Part shown: piece by piece, positions 1 through 11,867 of the stretch | Layout of the letters: each line of letters starts with the position of its first letter | How positions within the stretch are numbered: the stretch's first letter is position 1 | NCBI GenBank assembly: GCA_028290405.1 | Contig: JAQGJX010000159.1 | Span: 1 to 54,440 of the forward strand | Source of the DNA: Hyphomicrobiales bacterium | GTDB lineage: Bacteria > Pseudomonadota > Alphaproteobacteria > Rhizobiales > Beijerinckiaceae | Direction of reading: 5' to 3' | DNA: 54,440 nt | Program-made: the position numbers and the translations under genes | The notes under the pieces: generated by a model | Told to the model about the DNA's origin: nothing | What the model saw: the letters and a program-made list of their open reading frames with translations, nothing else | The model's database searches: none

Positions 1-891
1 AACCGGCTGCTCCTCGCGATTGACCACGCGGCTGCCGGCGATGCGCTCGCTGCCGTTGCGGTCGAGAATGGAGGCGGACTGGGCGGGTTGGTCGCCGGTC
101 TTCGGCGTCTCCGGCTGGATTTTGACCGGGCCCGAGGCGGCCTTGATGGTCGGGGCCTCGCCCGAGCCGGTCACGCTGTTGCGGGTCGCCAGCGTGGCGC
201 CCACGCCCAGCACCAGGACGGCGATGGCGCCGCCCAGCAGGAGCGAAGCCTTGCGCGAACGCCGGGGAGCCACGGGCTCGTCCACGAGAACGCCCGCCGG
301 GGGAGCGTCGCCGTCGCGCCACACGTCAGGCCGCGCCTCATGCTGGGGCGCGTACTGCGCCTCCTGCGGCTGCGGCTCATTTTGCGGCTCCGGGGGAGCC
401 TCCGGCTGGCGGTCGCGGGCGTAAGCCTGCAGGAAATCGGGGCGGCTCGCCTGCATGACGGGCGGGGCCGCGGCGGGCTGGGACGCTGGCTCGAAGGCCC
501 GGGCGGGAGCGCTCTTTTGCAGCAACGGCGAGGGCGCGAACGCGGGCGGCGCGAAAACGGGCGGAGCCGCCGCCGGCTGCTGGCCCTGCGGAGACTGCGT
601 CGAAAGGGCCGCCAGAGCGGCCTTGTAATATGGATCTTCAGCCGCCTGCCCGCCCGTCCTGTCGTCGTGACGGGCGTCATCGCGGGCGTGATCGTGGCCG
701 CCATGGCCGTCGCGCTGCCCGGGGCCTTGCGCGAACATGGGCGGGAGGCCGCCGTTGCCGGAGGCCATCAGGCGCGCGAATTCGTCCAGGGACGCATGTT
801 CGCGCGGCGCAGGAGCAGGCGCAGGCCCTCGCAGGCGGCGCTCGAATTCTTCCAGGTCGATGGACTCGCGGACCCTGGCGGCTTCACTCAT
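1..891 (-). CDS. SPOR-type cell-division/envelope protein, N-terminal part (gene runs off the window)
   Basis: The reading frame is open from an ATG at 891 to the window edge (297 codons, no stop), with GAGGTG just upstream as ribosome binding site. The N-terminal ~200 residues are Pro/Ala/Gln-rich and probably cytoplasmic and disordered. A basic stretch (RRSRK) is followed by one membrane helix at about residues 215-235 (LLGGAIAVLVLGVGATLA), then a periplasmic linker. It lies 94 bases downstream of argS on the same strand. A membrane-anchored SPOR-domain protein is usual in this position in Rhizobiales. The SPOR domain itself would lie outside the window, so the name rests on architecture and context only. 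Confidence 0.7.
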   Translation of the reverse strand, partial: MSEAARVRESIDLEEFERRLRGPAPAPAPREHASLDEFARLMASGNGGLPPMFAQGPGQRDGHGGHDHARDDARHDDRTGGQAAEDPYYKAALAALSTQSPQGQQPAAAPPVFAPPAFAPSPLLQKSAPARAFEPASQPAAAPPVMQASRPDFLQAYARDRQPEAPPEPQNEPQPQEAQYAPQHEARPDVWRDGDAPPAGVLVDEPVAPRRSRKASLLLGGAIAVLVLGVGATLATRNSVTGSGEAPTIKAASGPVKIQPETPKTGDQPAQSASILDRNGSERIAGSRVVNREEQPV

Positions 892-985
892 GACACACCT
901 CGCTTATGGCGCGTCCGAAAACGTCGGACGGGGCCACAGCGCCTTACGCACATTTGCGCCAGCCAGTGAGCCGTCGCGTACGCGC

Positions 986-2758
986 CTAGCGCATTTCCTC
1001 TGGAGCGTGGACGCCGAGAATGGCGAGCCCCGATGCGAGCACTCGGGTTAAGGATACAACCAGAGCCACTCGCGCATGGGTCAAATCTCGTCTTTCTTCA
1101 TTAACAAAGCGCAAATGTGACTGATCTTTGCCCCGGTTCCAGTGAGAATGGAAGGCAGAGGCCAGCTCATGTACGTAAAAAGCGACCCGATGGGGCTCGT
1201 GCGCCGCCGCCGCCGCTTCAATCTGGCGCGGATATTGCGCGATGAGCTGGATGAGCGACGCCTCGCCCTCGTCCGTCAGCAGATCGAGCGACGCGCCCGC
1301 CAGCGATTCGGCGTCGTCCGCCAGATCAGGGAAAGCGGCCTTCGCCTGGCGCAGCACGGAGCGCCCGCGCGCATGGGCGTACTGCACGTAGAACACCGGG
1401 TTCTCGCGCGATTGCTCGATCACCTTGGCGAGGTCGAACTCCAGCGTCGCGTCGTTCTTGCGGAACAGCATCATGAAGCGCACGGCGTCGACGCCCACTT
1501 CGTCCACCACCTCGCGCAGCGTCACGAACGTGCCCGCGCGCTTCGACATGGTGACCGGCTGGCCCTCGCGCATCAGCTTCACGAGCTGACACAGCTTCAC
1601 GTCGAGGCTGGCCCGCCCGTGCGACAGCGCCTTCACGGCGGCCTGCATGCGCTTGACGTAGCCGCCGTGGTCGGCGCCCCAAACGTCGATCATGTCCGCG
1701 AAGCCGCGGTCGATCTTGGACTTGTGGTAGGCGATGTCGGACGCGAAGTAGGTGTAGGACCCGTCTGACTTCATCAGCGCGCGGTCCACGTCGTCGCCGA
1801 AGTCCGTGGACTTGAACAGCGTTTGCTCGCGGTCCTCCCAATCGTCCGGCAACTGGCCCTTGGGGGGCGGCAGGCGCCCCACATAGACGATGCCGCGCGC
1901 GCGCAGGTCCTCGATCACCGCCCGCACGGCGTCCACGCCGTCGCCCTCTGTCAGCGAACGTTCCGAGAAGAACACGTCGTGCCGGATGTTCATGGCGGCC
2001 AGATCCATGCGGATCATGTCCATCATGGCGTCGATGGCGAAGCGGCGCACCTGCGGCAGCCATTGCGCCTCCGGCAGGGCGAGCAGCGCCGGGCCGTGGG
2101 CCTTCGCCAGGGCTTCGCCCACCGGCTTGAGGTAATCGCCCGGATAGAGACCTTCCGGGATCTCGCCGACGCTTTCGCCCAGCGCCTCGCGATAGCGAAG
2201 GAAGGCCGAGCGGGCGAGCACGTCCACCTGCGCGCCCGCGTCGTTGATGTAATATTCGCGGGTCACGTCCCGGCCCGCGAAGGCGAGGATGTTGGCCAGC
2301 GCGTCGCCGAACACCGCCCCGCGCCCGTGCCCGACGTGCATGGGGCCCGTGGGGTTGGCGGAGACGTATTCGACGTTCACCTTCGCGGCGCCGGGGCGCG
2401 GCGCCACGCGGCCGTAATCGGCGTCGAGCAGCGAGGCGCGCAGCACGGCGGCGAACACGTGGGGACGCAGGCGGATGTTGATGAAGCCGGGGCCGGCGAC
2501 CTCGGCGTTCTCCACGTCCGGGTCTTCGGCGAGTTGGAAGGCGAGATAGGTCGCCAGTTCGCGCGGGCTGGAGAAGCCGGGCTTGGCCTCCCGGGCGTAC
2601 ACCATGGCGGCGTTCGACGAGAGATCGCCATGGGACGGATCGCGCGGGGGCTCGACCACGAAGCGGGCGAGGTCGAGATCGGCCGGCAGGCGCCCTTCCG
2701 CCATGACGGCGCGGAGAATGACGGCGATGCGATCCTGAAAGTCGGCGAAGATGTTCAT
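986..2758 (-). CDS. argS: Arginyl-tRNA synthetase
   Basis: 590 residues, the usual size for a bacterial class I arginyl-tRNA synthetase, which charges tRNA-Arg with arginine using ATP in the cytoplasm. The N-terminal Add-1 domain is followed by the HIGH signature as HVGH (in [10 protein letters not shown], near residue 140). The KMSK-loop equivalent is MSKRAG near residue 405. A C-terminal DALR anticodon-binding region ends the protein. The gene lies downstream of dgt and upstream of the SPOR-type gene, the common Rhizobiales order. The ATG at 2758 gives the expected N-terminus. Confidence 0.97.
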   Translation of the reverse strand: MNIFADFQDRIAVILRAVMAEGRLPADLDLARFVVEPPRDPSHGDLSSNAAMVYAREAKPGFSSPRELATYLAFQLAEDPDVENAEVAGPGFINIRLRPHVFAAVLRASLLDADYGRVAPRPGAAKVNVEYVSANPTGPMHVGHGRGAVFGDALANILAFAGRDVTREYYINDAGAQVDVLARSAFLRYREALGESVGEIPEGLYPGDYLKPVGEALAKAHGPALLALPEAQWLPQVRRFAIDAMMDMIRMDLAAMNIRHDVFFSERSLTEGDGVDAVRAVIEDLRARGIVYVGRLPPPKGQLPDDWEDREQTLFKSTDFGDDVDRALMKSDGSYTYFASDIAYHKSKIDRGFADMIDVWGADHGGYVKRMQAAVKALSHGRASLDVKLCQLVKLMREGQPVTMSKRAGTFVTLREVVDEVGVDAVRFMMLFRKNDATLEFDLAKVIEQSRENPVFYVQYAHARGRSVLRQAKAAFPDLADDAESLAGASLDLLTDEGEASLIQLIAQYPRQIEAAAAAHEPHRVAFYVHELASAFHSHWNRGKDQSHLRFVNEERRDLTHARVALVVSLTRVLASGLAILGVHAPEEMR

Positions 2759-2882
2759 TGCGGGACTTTGTCCGATGGGCGTCGCGGAAGCGTGTCGGGA
2801 CGCGGAAATGTCCCGCGCGGCGTAGCGGAAATCCCCACAGGCGTCAAAACAGGGACGCCCGCGCTTTACCTGCCCCGCGAGC

Positions 2883-2911
2883 TTGGCGAGGGCCCGGGGA
2901 TCGGCTATCAG
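2883..2911 (+). promoter_or_regulatory. Possible sigma-70 promoter for the 45-residue membrane ORF
   Basis: TTGGCG (2883-2888), 17 bases, then TATCAG (2906-2911), about 36 bases before the ATG at 2947. Each hexamer matches the consensus at four of six positions, so this is only a candidate. Confidence 0.28.
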
Positions 2912-2946
2912 GGTTGAAAGCTTTTGTTGATCGTCGGGAGGACGTC

Positions 2947-3084
2947 ATGGGCAGCGCAGCATTCTGGACCGGTGAATTCGCAATGATGGTGGGCCTGGTG
3001 GTCGCGACCATCGCGATGGCGGGCATCTACGCGGCGCTTGAGAACGTCTTCCCGTTCCTGCGCGGCGGCCTCGGCCGCATGTGA
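2947..3084 (+). CDS. Small single-pass membrane protein, 45 residues
   Basis: A short ORF on the strand opposite its neighbours, in the gap between argS and dgt. A strong ribosome binding site (GGGAGGA) precedes the ATG at 2947 by a good distance. The frame is open further upstream, but no earlier start has comparable support. The peptide has a hydrophobic segment at about residues 12-30 (MMVGLVVATIAMAGIYAAL) and ends in a Gly/Arg-rich tail, as expected of a small inner-membrane protein. I recognise no family. Support comes from the ribosome binding site, the membrane helix and a possible promoter. Confidence 0.45.
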   Translation: MGSAAFWTGEFAMMVGLVVATIAMAGIYAALENVFPFLRGGLGRM

Positions 3085-3151
3085 GCAGGGCGTCCGCCCG
3101 GCTCAGGCTTGTCTTCGTTGAATCCCAGACCCTGAGGGCGCCCCGGCGCCC

Positions 3152-4351
3152 TCACCGCAGCGTCGGCGCGTCCCCGGTCAGGCGCCTGTGTTCGGAGACC
3201 GCGTAGCGGTCCGTCATCCCGGCGATGTAGTCGCACACCAGCCGCATCCGCCGCGCGTCGGTTTCCGCACCCGCGGCCGCATCGGCCCATTCCTGGGGCA
3301 TCAGCGCCGGATCGGCCGAGAACCGCGCGAACAGGACCTCCACCACGCCAGCCGCCTCTCCGCGCACCTTCATCACCCGCGGGTGCCGGTACATGTGCGG
3401 AAAGAGGAACGCCTTCAGGGCTTTGTCCACCCCCGCCATGGCGGGCGAAAATCCCACGACGATCCGGCCGGCCGCGCGCACCTGCGCGGCGTCCGAGGGC
3501 GCGAGCGCGGCGAGCTGCGCGCCGCTTTCCACGATCACGTCTTCGATCAGGCGGGTGATGACCCGCCGGGTGATCTCGTGGATGACCCGCACCCGCTCAA
3601 GGCCCGGGTGCAGGGCGTGGATCTCATCCAGGATGTCGCGCAGGAAGTCGACCTCGCGCAGGTCCTCCACGTCGAACAGCCCTGCCCTCAGCCCGTCGTC
3701 GATGTCGTGCGCGTTGTAGGCGATGTCGTCCGCGACCGCCGCCGCCTGCGCCTCGGCGCTGGACCAGGTCGCAAGCTCAAGCGGCATGAGCGCGTCGTAT
3801 TCGAGAATCGCGGCCGGCACGCCAGCCTTGGCGTATCTGGCCGTGGGCGCCCCGTCGGGACGCAGGAGCGGCCCATTGTGCTTGACGAGGCCCTCCAGCG
3901 TCTCCCACGTCAGGTTCAGCCCGTCGTGGCCCGCGTAGCGGCGCTCCAGCTTGGTGACGATTCGCAGCGCCTGGGCGTTGTGGTCGAATCCGCCGAAGCC
4001 CTGCATGGCGGCGTCCAGCACGTCTTCCCCCGTGTGGCCGAACGGGGTGTGGCCGAGATCGTGCGCCAGCGCCACCGCTTCCGCCAGATCGTCGTCGAGC
4101 GCCAGCGCGCGCGCCAGGGCGCGGGCGATCTGGGCCACCTCGATCGTGTGGGTGAGGCGCGTGCGGTAATGGTCGCCCTCGTGGGGCACGAATACCTGGC
4201 TTTTGTGCGCAAGCCGCCGGAACGCGGTGGAATGGATGATGCGATCGCGGTCGCGCTGAAATTCCGAGCGCGTCGGGGATCCGGGCTCGGCCAGCAGCCT
4301 GCCTCGGCTCTGCGCGGACACGGCCGCGTATGGGGCGCGTTGAATGGTCAC
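3152..4351 (-). CDS. dgt: dGTP triphosphohydrolase-like HD-domain protein
   Basis: A 399-residue HD-superfamily phosphohydrolase of the dGTPase-like group, which removes triphosphate from deoxynucleotides and so affects dNTP pools. The metal-binding HD motif is clear: [15 protein letters not shown], then [15 protein letters not shown] at about residues 95-110. The frame stays open to an ATG at 4402, but that start would leave only two bases before erpA and overlap its promoter. The GTG at 4351 (reading [11 protein letters not shown]) gives the normal family length and leaves a 53-base divergent promoter region, so I prefer it. argS follows downstream on the same strand. Confidence 0.93.
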   Translation of the reverse strand: MTIQRAPYAAVSAQSRGRLLAEPGSPTRSEFQRDRDRIIHSTAFRRLAHKSQVFVPHEGDHYRTRLTHTIEVAQIARALARALALDDDLAEAVALAHDLGHTPFGHTGEDVLDAAMQGFGGFDHNAQALRIVTKLERRYAGHDGLNLTWETLEGLVKHNGPLLRPDGAPTARYAKAGVPAAILEYDALMPLELATWSSAEAQAAAVADDIAYNAHDIDDGLRAGLFDVEDLREVDFLRDILDEIHALHPGLERVRVIHEITRRVITRLIEDVIVESGAQLAALAPSDAAQVRAAGRIVVGFSPAMAGVDKALKAFLFPHMYRHPRVMKVRGEAAGVVEVLFARFSADPALMPQEWADAAAGAETDARRMRLVCDYIAGMTDRYAVSEHRRLTGDAPTLR

Positions 4352-4368
4352 GGCATCGGGCTTATATC
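4340..4368 (+). promoter_or_regulatory. Sigma-70-type promoter of erpA
   Basis: TTGAAT (4340-4345), 17 bases, then TATATC (4363-4368), placing the transcript start about 30 bases before the erpA ATG. It overlaps the first codons of the divergent dgt gene. Confidence 0.6.
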
Positions 4369-4404
4369 TGGGAGCCGACCCCGGCAAGGACTCAAGGCGC
4401 AATC

Positions 4405-4770
4405 ATGAGCGACACATCGACTTTGCCTGACGCGAACCAAGCGGACGCGCCCCCGCTCGTCACCGAACGGGCCGCACGTCGCGTGGCGCAGATCCTCGCC
4501 AAGGAGCCTGCGGGCGCCCTGTTGCGCGTGGCGGTGAACGGCGGCGGCTGCTCGGGTTTCCAGTATGCGTTCGACATCGTGCGCGAGCGCGCCGACGACG
4601 ACCTGCTGATCGAGAAGGACGGCGTGGGCGTGCTGGTCGATCCCGTGTCGCTGGATTTTCTGAAGGGCGCCCGGATCGACTTCGTGGACGACCTGATCGG
4701 CCAGTCCTTCAAGATCGACAATCCGAACGCCACAAGCTCCTGCGGCTGCGGCACCAGCTTCTCGCTCTGA
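4405..4770 (+). CDS. erpA: A-type iron-sulfur cluster insertion protein (ErpA/HesB family)
   Basis: 121 residues. The protein carries the three conserved cysteines of A-type Fe-S carriers: one in GGGCSGFQY (about residue 55) and the pair in the C-terminal CGCGTSFSL. Members bind an iron-sulfur cluster and pass it to apo-enzymes. The ATG at 4405 is chosen because the upstream extension overlaps the promoter and dgt. Divergent orientation from dgt is the usual arrangement in Rhizobiales. IscA-like naming would also be defensible; ErpA is favoured by context. Confidence 0.93.
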   Translation: MSDTSTLPDANQADAPPLVTERAARRVAQILAKEPAGALLRVAVNGGGCSGFQYAFDIVRERADDDLLIEKDGVGVLVDPVSLDFLKGARIDFVDDLIGQSFKIDNPNATSSCGCGTSFSL

Positions 4771-4776
4771 GGCGCG

Positions 4777-5028
4777 CTACCGGCGCGCCGTCATGCGCGT
4801 GACGTTGGAGCCGAGCGGCGCCTCGCTTTCGCGGGTCTGCTCATGATCCAGCGTCCGGTCGATGAGACGCAGGATCGGACTGTCCTCTTTCCATTCCACG
4901 CCGCGGCGAATGACGCCCAGCACCCACATGAGGGACGCCACACGCGTTTCGCATTCGGAAACGCGCAGCTTCATGGCTTCGAGTTCGACGTTGAAAGGGG
5001 GAAGCGTGGTGTCGCTGATGGATGACAT
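4777..5028 (-). CDS. Hypothetical protein, 83 residues
   Basis: Convergent with erpA, its stop only six bases beyond the erpA stop. The N-terminal half (ELEAMKLRVSECETRVASL) looks like a short amphipathic or coiled-coil helix. The rest is charged, without signal or membrane segment. GGGAG lies about 18 bases before the ATG, which is far for a ribosome binding site. I recognise no family; the acidic/basic heptad pattern suggests a small cytoplasmic protein. Confidence 0.55.
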   Translation of the reverse strand: MSSISDTTLPPFNVELEAMKLRVSECETRVASLMWVLGVIRRGVEWKEDSPILRLIDRTLDHEQTRESEAPLGSNVTRMTARR

Positions 5029-5245
5029 GGCGGTTCCGCAATGCGGCTCCCTGAAATGTGGATTTGGCCCGAAAACACGGGTCCAGTAATGACGGGCCGA
5101 AAAAAAGGACGCTTAAAAAAATCTACGCCGCCAATATACCGCCGATCCCGTGAAACGTAACAGTACTTTTTGAATTACCCACAGCGAACAATCGTGTGGT
5201 GGCATAAATGTCGCGCCGCGCGGCCACCCGGGAGGCTCGATCCGC

Positions 5246-6145
5246 ATGGAATCCCTGTTCATCGGCCAGACGTATATCGACGTGACGATGCTGGCCGACG
5301 AGATGCCCAGCGGCGACGACAAGGCGGTGGCGCGGGATTTCGCCGTTTCGTTCGGCGGCAACGCCGTGACGGCGGGCTTTTGCACCGCGCGCCTCGGCCA
5401 CAGCGTCGACATGATCACCTCGCTGGCCGACGACTGGCTGGGTCGCATGTTCCTCGACATGGCGGCGAAGTACCAAATTTCCGTCCATGGCCGGAAGGTG
5501 CGCCGCTCCTCGCTGTCGTTCATCATGCCCCACGAGGGCAAGCGCGCGATCCTGCGCGCCCGAGACGACGAATACCTGCATCCCCTGCCCCAGTTGAACA
5601 TCGCGGGTTGCCGCGCGCTCCATCTCGACGGGCACCAGGCGGACGCGGCGATGCACTACGCCCGGGCCTGCCGCGAACGGGGCGTCCTCACCTCGCTGGA
5701 CGGCGGCGGGCTGCGCTCCAACACGCATGAACTGCTCGCCTTCATCGACGTCGCGATCTGCTCCACGCGCCTGTGCGAGCAGATGGACATGACGCTTCCG
5801 GCGATGCTCGATTACCTGAAGTCGCGCGGCTGCCGCATCGGCGGGGTCACTGAGGGCGAGAAGGGCATGCTCTGGTATGACGAGACCGGCGAGGTCTCCC
5901 GCCTGCCCGCCCTCGACGTGCCAGCCGCGAAGGTCATCGACACGTCCGGCGCAGGCGACGTGTTCCACGGCGCGTATGTCGCCTCCTACCTCGACGCCCC
6001 GGACGCGCCCTGGGCGGAGCACTTCCGCTACGCCCGCGCCGCCTCCGCCTTCAAGGTGCAGCACCTTGGCAACGAGGCGGGCCTGCCGACCCGCGAGGAC
6101 GTGGACGCCATTCGAAAAGCTTACGAGACGAACCGCCAAGCCTAA
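5246..6145 (+). CDS. PfkB-family carbohydrate kinase
   Basis: 299 residues of the ribokinase/PfkB fold, which phosphorylates a sugar or sugar-like hydroxyl with ATP. The N-terminal signature region reads VSFGGNAVTAGFCTARLG (about residues 35-52). The C-terminal signature is DTSGAGDVFHGAYVAS (about residues 231-246), whose Asp in GAGD is the catalytic base. The start ATG at 5246 follows GGGAGG at workable spacing. Substrate cannot be told from sequence; the family includes fructose-, ribo- and adenosine kinases. It stands alone, divergent from the small upstream gene, with an AT-rich 217-base gap between them that I could not resolve into a clear promoter. Confidence 0.88.
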   Translation: MESLFIGQTYIDVTMLADEMPSGDDKAVARDFAVSFGGNAVTAGFCTARLGHSVDMITSLADDWLGRMFLDMAAKYQISVHGRKVRRSSLSFIMPHEGKRAILRARDDEYLHPLPQLNIAGCRALHLDGHQADAAMHYARACRERGVLTSLDGGGLRSNTHELLAFIDVAICSTRLCEQMDMTLPAMLDYLKSRGCRIGGVTEGEKGMLWYDETGEVSRLPALDVPAAKVIDTSGAGDVFHGAYVASYLDAPDAPWAEHFRYARAASAFKVQHLGNEAGLPTREDVDAIRKAYETNRQA

Positions 6146-6282
6146 AGTCAGGCTATTGATTTTGATAACGAATTGCCCTCATGCCGATTGCAGCCGCGCC
6201 GTTCAGGGTTTACGTTGGTAACTGCTGCCGAAGCGCTGGCGTTCGCGGCTACGTTCCTCTCGCGCCCGAGGCCGCAACACCC

Positions 6283-7809
6283 ATGGTCGAAGCACTCAGT
6301 CAGCGTCTGCGCCCACCCCGAACGGTTGCGAGCACGATGGTTCCCGGCTTCCTGGCAGGCGGCGGCGAAATGGCGGCCCGCATCGCCGAATTCGACTGGT
6401 CGACCACCGTGCTGGGCCCGCTGGACGGCTGGCCCGCCTGGCTGAAGACGATCGTGGGCGCCATGCTGCCCTCCCCGGCCCCCCAGGCGCTGCTCTGGGG
6501 GCCTACGGGCGTGCTGATCTACAACGACGGCTACTCGGCGTTCGCCGCGGACCGGCACCCCGGCATTCTCGGCCAGCCCGTTCTGGAAGGCTGGCCCGAG
6601 GCGGCGGCCTTCAACCAGCGCGTGCTCGACGTCTGCCTGCGGGGCGGCTCCCTCTCGTTCCAGGACCAGCCGCTGGTGCTCAACCGCCACGGCAAGCCTG
6701 AGAACTTCTGGCTGAACCTCGACTATGGCCCCGTGCGCGACGCGGAGGGACATCCGTGCGCGGTGCTCGCCATCGTGGTCGACAACACTAAGACCGTCGT
6801 GGCCGAGCAGGCGCTCGCCAAGAGCAAGGAGCGCCTGTCGCAGGCCCTTCAGGCCGCCGGCATGGTGGGCACGTGGGACTGGAACATACAGACCGACACG
6901 GTCTACGCAGACGCGCGCTTCGCGTCGCTTTACGGGGTCGACCCCGAGCGCGCCGAACAGGGCGCGGGGCTGGACGCCTATCTGGCGGCCCTCCATCCTG
7001 ACGACGTCGAACCCATGCAGACGTCGCTGCGCCGCGCCATCGCGCTGGGCGAGAGCTACGAGCAGGAATATCGGGTGGTGCAGGCCGACGGCTCCATACG
7101 CTGGGTGCATGCGCGCGGCGAATGCATCTACGATCCCATGGGCGAGCCGCTGCGTTTTCCGGGCGCCACGGTGGACATCACCGAGCGCAAGGAAGCCGAA
7201 GAAGCGCGCCAGCTCGTGCTGCGCGAACTCAATCACCGGGTGAAGAACCTGTTCGCCGTCGTCTCCGGCATGGTGACGATGACGGCGCGCTCGGCCACCT
7301 CGCCGCAGGACATGGCGACCGCCCTGCGCGGCAGGCTCAACGCGCTGGCGCAGGCGCATGAACTCATCCGTTCCGCCGTGGTGGAGCACGAAGAGCATCG
7401 CCAGAGCGCGGAGCTGGAAGCGCTGATGCACGCGGTGATCGCGCCGCATGTGCAACACAAGGGCCAGGCGGTCCTGCGCGGGCCGAACGTGCAGGTCGGC
7501 ACGCAGGTCGCGGCGAGCTTCGCGCTAGTGCTGCATGAACTGGCCACCAACGCGGCCAAATACGGCGCGCTTTCGGCCAGCGACGGCGCGCTCGACGTGT
7601 CGTGGGAAACGGTGGACGGCGAACTACGCCTCACGTGGACGGAAGTCGGCGGACCGGCCATCGAGATGCCGCCGGAGCGCAAGGGGTTCGGCAGCCAGTT
7701 GATGCGCATGAGCGTCACGGGCCAACTCGGCGGAAGCATCAACCACGACTGGCGCCGCGAAGGCGTCCGCATCGCGCTGTCGGCGTCGCTGGAGCGGATG
7801 GGCCGGTAG
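6283..7809 (+). CDS. PAS-containing HWE-family sensor histidine kinase
   Basis: About 508 residues, soluble, no membrane segments. An N-terminal PAS-like region (about residues 20-190) is followed by a PAS_3-type domain ending in the PAC motif VDITERKEAEE, then an HWE kinase core. The phospho-acceptor His lies in RELNHRVKNLFAVV, the N-box is LHELATNAAKYGAL, and the WxE element is LTWTEVGGP. HWE kinases often feed the PhyR/EcfG general stress response or light and redox sensing. No response regulator lies beside it. Start is uncertain: 6181 and 6340 are alternatives. 6283 is chosen for a weak GAGG upstream and a plausible N-terminus. Confidence 0.9.
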   Translation: MVEALSQRLRPPRTVASTMVPGFLAGGGEMAARIAEFDWSTTVLGPLDGWPAWLKTIVGAMLPSPAPQALLWGPTGVLIYNDGYSAFAADRHPGILGQPVLEGWPEAAAFNQRVLDVCLRGGSLSFQDQPLVLNRHGKPENFWLNLDYGPVRDAEGHPCAVLAIVVDNTKTVVAEQALAKSKERLSQALQAAGMVGTWDWNIQTDTVYADARFASLYGVDPERAEQGAGLDAYLAALHPDDVEPMQTSLRRAIALGESYEQEYRVVQADGSIRWVHARGECIYDPMGEPLRFPGATVDITERKEAEEARQLVLRELNHRVKNLFAVVSGMVTMTARSATSPQDMATALRGRLNALAQAHELIRSAVVEHEEHRQSAELEALMHAVIAPHVQHKGQAVLRGPNVQVGTQVAASFALVLHELATNAAKYGALSASDGALDVSWETVDGELRLTWTEVGGPAIEMPPERKGFGSQLMRMSVTGQLGGSINHDWRREGVRIALSASLERMGR

Positions 7810-7874
7810 GTCGAAGGCGCAATTTCCCCGCTCGGCTGGCGGGGGCTTCATTCTGACAGAACCAGAGCGCCGTC

Positions 7875-7946
7875 GTGGTCGCGAAGGCGACCACCCACGA
7901 CAGGCCGCGCGCGCAATCCCTATCGTGGGTCCCGGCCTTCGCCGGG
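7875..7946. terminator. Intergenic hairpins between convergent genes, including a dispersed-repeat-like element
   Basis: Two perfect hairpins lie between the convergent kinase and pap genes. The first has an 8-bp stem GTGGTCGC/GCGACCAC around GAAG (7875-7894). The second has stem CCCGGC/GCCGGG around CTTC (7931-7946), inside a sequence reading GTGGGTCCCGGCCTTCGCC that I recall as a common short dispersed repeat in alphaproteobacteria. No T-tract follows either, so they may be bidirectional terminators or repeat remnants. Confidence 0.45.
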
Positions 7947-7991
7947 ATGACGCTCGGCTGAAGTGCGCTTCAGCCGGCGGCATCGTGCGTC

Positions 7992-9479
7992 CTACGCTTC
8001 CAGCGTCTCCACGATGGTGCGCAGCACCTTCAGGCGCGCGTAGCGCTTGTCCTCCGCCTCCACGAGGGTCCATGGGGCGCGGCTGGTGCTGGTGCGGTCC
8101 ACCATGTCGTTGACGGCCTGCTCGTACTCGCCCCACTTGTCGCGGTTGCGCCAGTCTTCCTTGGTGATCTTGTAGCGCTTCACGGGCGTGGCCTCGCGCG
8201 CCTTGAAGCGGCGCATCTGCTCGTCCGCGCTGATGGACAGCCAGAACTTCACGAGCGTGTAATCGCTGTCGGTCAATTGCCGTTCGAAGTCGTTGATCTC
8301 GTCGTAGGCGCGCATCCAGTCGGCCGGATCGCAATAGCCTTCCACGCGCTCCACCAGCACGCGGCCGTACCAGCTGCGGTCGAAAACGCCGATATGGCCG
8401 CGCCGTGGCACCTTGCGCCAGAAGCGCCACAGGTAGGGCCGCGCGCGCTCTTCGTCGGTGGGGGCCGCAACCCCATGCACGCGGAAGCGGCGCGGATCGA
8501 GCGCCTGGCGCACGCGCTGGATGGCGCCGCCCTTGCCCGCGGCGTCGTTGCCCTCGAACACCAGGATGAGGCCGCGCTTCTCGAACGAGGCCCGCGACGT
8601 CTCGCGCGTGAGGCGCGCCTTCAGGTCGTCCGACTCTTCCTCGTAGGTCTTCTCGTCGACGGTCTTCGAGAGGTCGAGCGCGGAAATCACCGTGGGGCCC
8701 GGCAGCGGCTTTTGGGCCGCCAGCGAGCGGCGCGCTTTCGCGGGCTTGGGGGGCGATGGCTCATTGGCCGCCGTCAGGGTCGCGAGCACGCAGCGGCCCA
8801 CGCTCAGCTCCGCGAAATAGCGGTTGTCGGCGGGGATCAGGAACCAGGGCGCCGGGCCCGTCGAGGTTTCCTCCGCCATCGCCACGCCCGCCTCGGCGAG
8901 GCGGCGGCGTTCCTTGCGGGTGTCCACCTCCGCCCATTCGCGGACCACCGGGCGCGCGTCGTCGCCATCGACGCGCGTGATCTTTTTCAGGCGCGCGCGG
9001 GCGTCCTTGTGGTCGAGATGCAGCCATATCTTGCAGAGCGCGACGCCCTCGGCGGCCAGCATCGCCTCGAACTCGTTGATGGTGGTCAGTTGCTGCTTGA
9101 ACGTGCGCCGCGTCGTCTCGCCCAGCGCACGGGCCAGAAGCGGCGGGTGGTACCAGGAGCCAAGCACCACGCCGATGCGCCCCTTGGCGGGCATATCGCG
9201 CCAATAGCGCCACGCGAAAGGCCGCAGGCGCTCCTCCTCGGTGGGCGCCTCGTAGGCCAGCGTGTCGAGGCCATGCGGGTCCAGCCATTCATAAAGCCGG
9301 TTCAGCGCCCCGCCCTTGCCCGCGCCGTCCGACCCGTTGATCAGCACAAGCACGCTTTTGGCCGCGCTGGAAGCCAGCTCAAACTGAGCGTCCAGCAATT
9401 GCTCGTGCAACTCGCCCTCGAGAGCCCCGAACTGCTCCTTGGTGAGATCGTGAGGCAGCCGGGCCGAGTCGAACATCAT
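7992..9479 (-). CDS. pap: Polyphosphate:AMP phosphotransferase (two tandem PPK2 domains)
   Basis: About 495 residues in two PPK2-like halves, the PAP architecture, which makes ADP from AMP and polyphosphate. Each half has a Walker A loop: GSDGAGKGG (about residue 50) and EGNDAAGKGG (about residue 310). The C-terminal half keeps the lid motif DRSWYGRVLVERVEG. The N-terminal counterpart is VVLGSWYHPPLLAR and lacks the Asp-Arg, so it is probably catalytically weak or structural. An ATGATG start at 9479/9476 follows AGGGAG. It lies 78 bases downstream of maeB and may be cotranscribed. ppk and ppx are also in this window. Confidence 0.9.
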   Translation of the reverse strand: MMFDSARLPHDLTKEQFGALEGELHEQLLDAQFELASSAAKSVLVLINGSDGAGKGGALNRLYEWLDPHGLDTLAYEAPTEEERLRPFAWRYWRDMPAKGRIGVVLGSWYHPPLLARALGETTRRTFKQQLTTINEFEAMLAAEGVALCKIWLHLDHKDARARLKKITRVDGDDARPVVREWAEVDTRKERRRLAEAGVAMAEETSTGPAPWFLIPADNRYFAELSVGRCVLATLTAANEPSPPKPAKARRSLAAQKPLPGPTVISALDLSKTVDEKTYEEESDDLKARLTRETSRASFEKRGLILVFEGNDAAGKGGAIQRVRQALDPRRFRVHGVAAPTDEERARPYLWRFWRKVPRRGHIGVFDRSWYGRVLVERVEGYCDPADWMRAYDEINDFERQLTDSDYTLVKFWLSISADEQMRRFKAREATPVKRYKITKEDWRNRDKWGEYEQAVNDMVDRTSTSRAPWTLVEAEDKRYARLKVLRTIVETLEA

Positions 9480-9557
9480 GATCTCCCTGAGGCGCAAATC
9501 CCTGCGGACCGCCGGAAGATAAAGCGCGACCTGAGCGCGCGTTCCGTCGGCGGCGGG

Positions 9558-11855
<2,298 letters not shown>

Positions 11856-11867
11856 GGTCTTCCTCTG

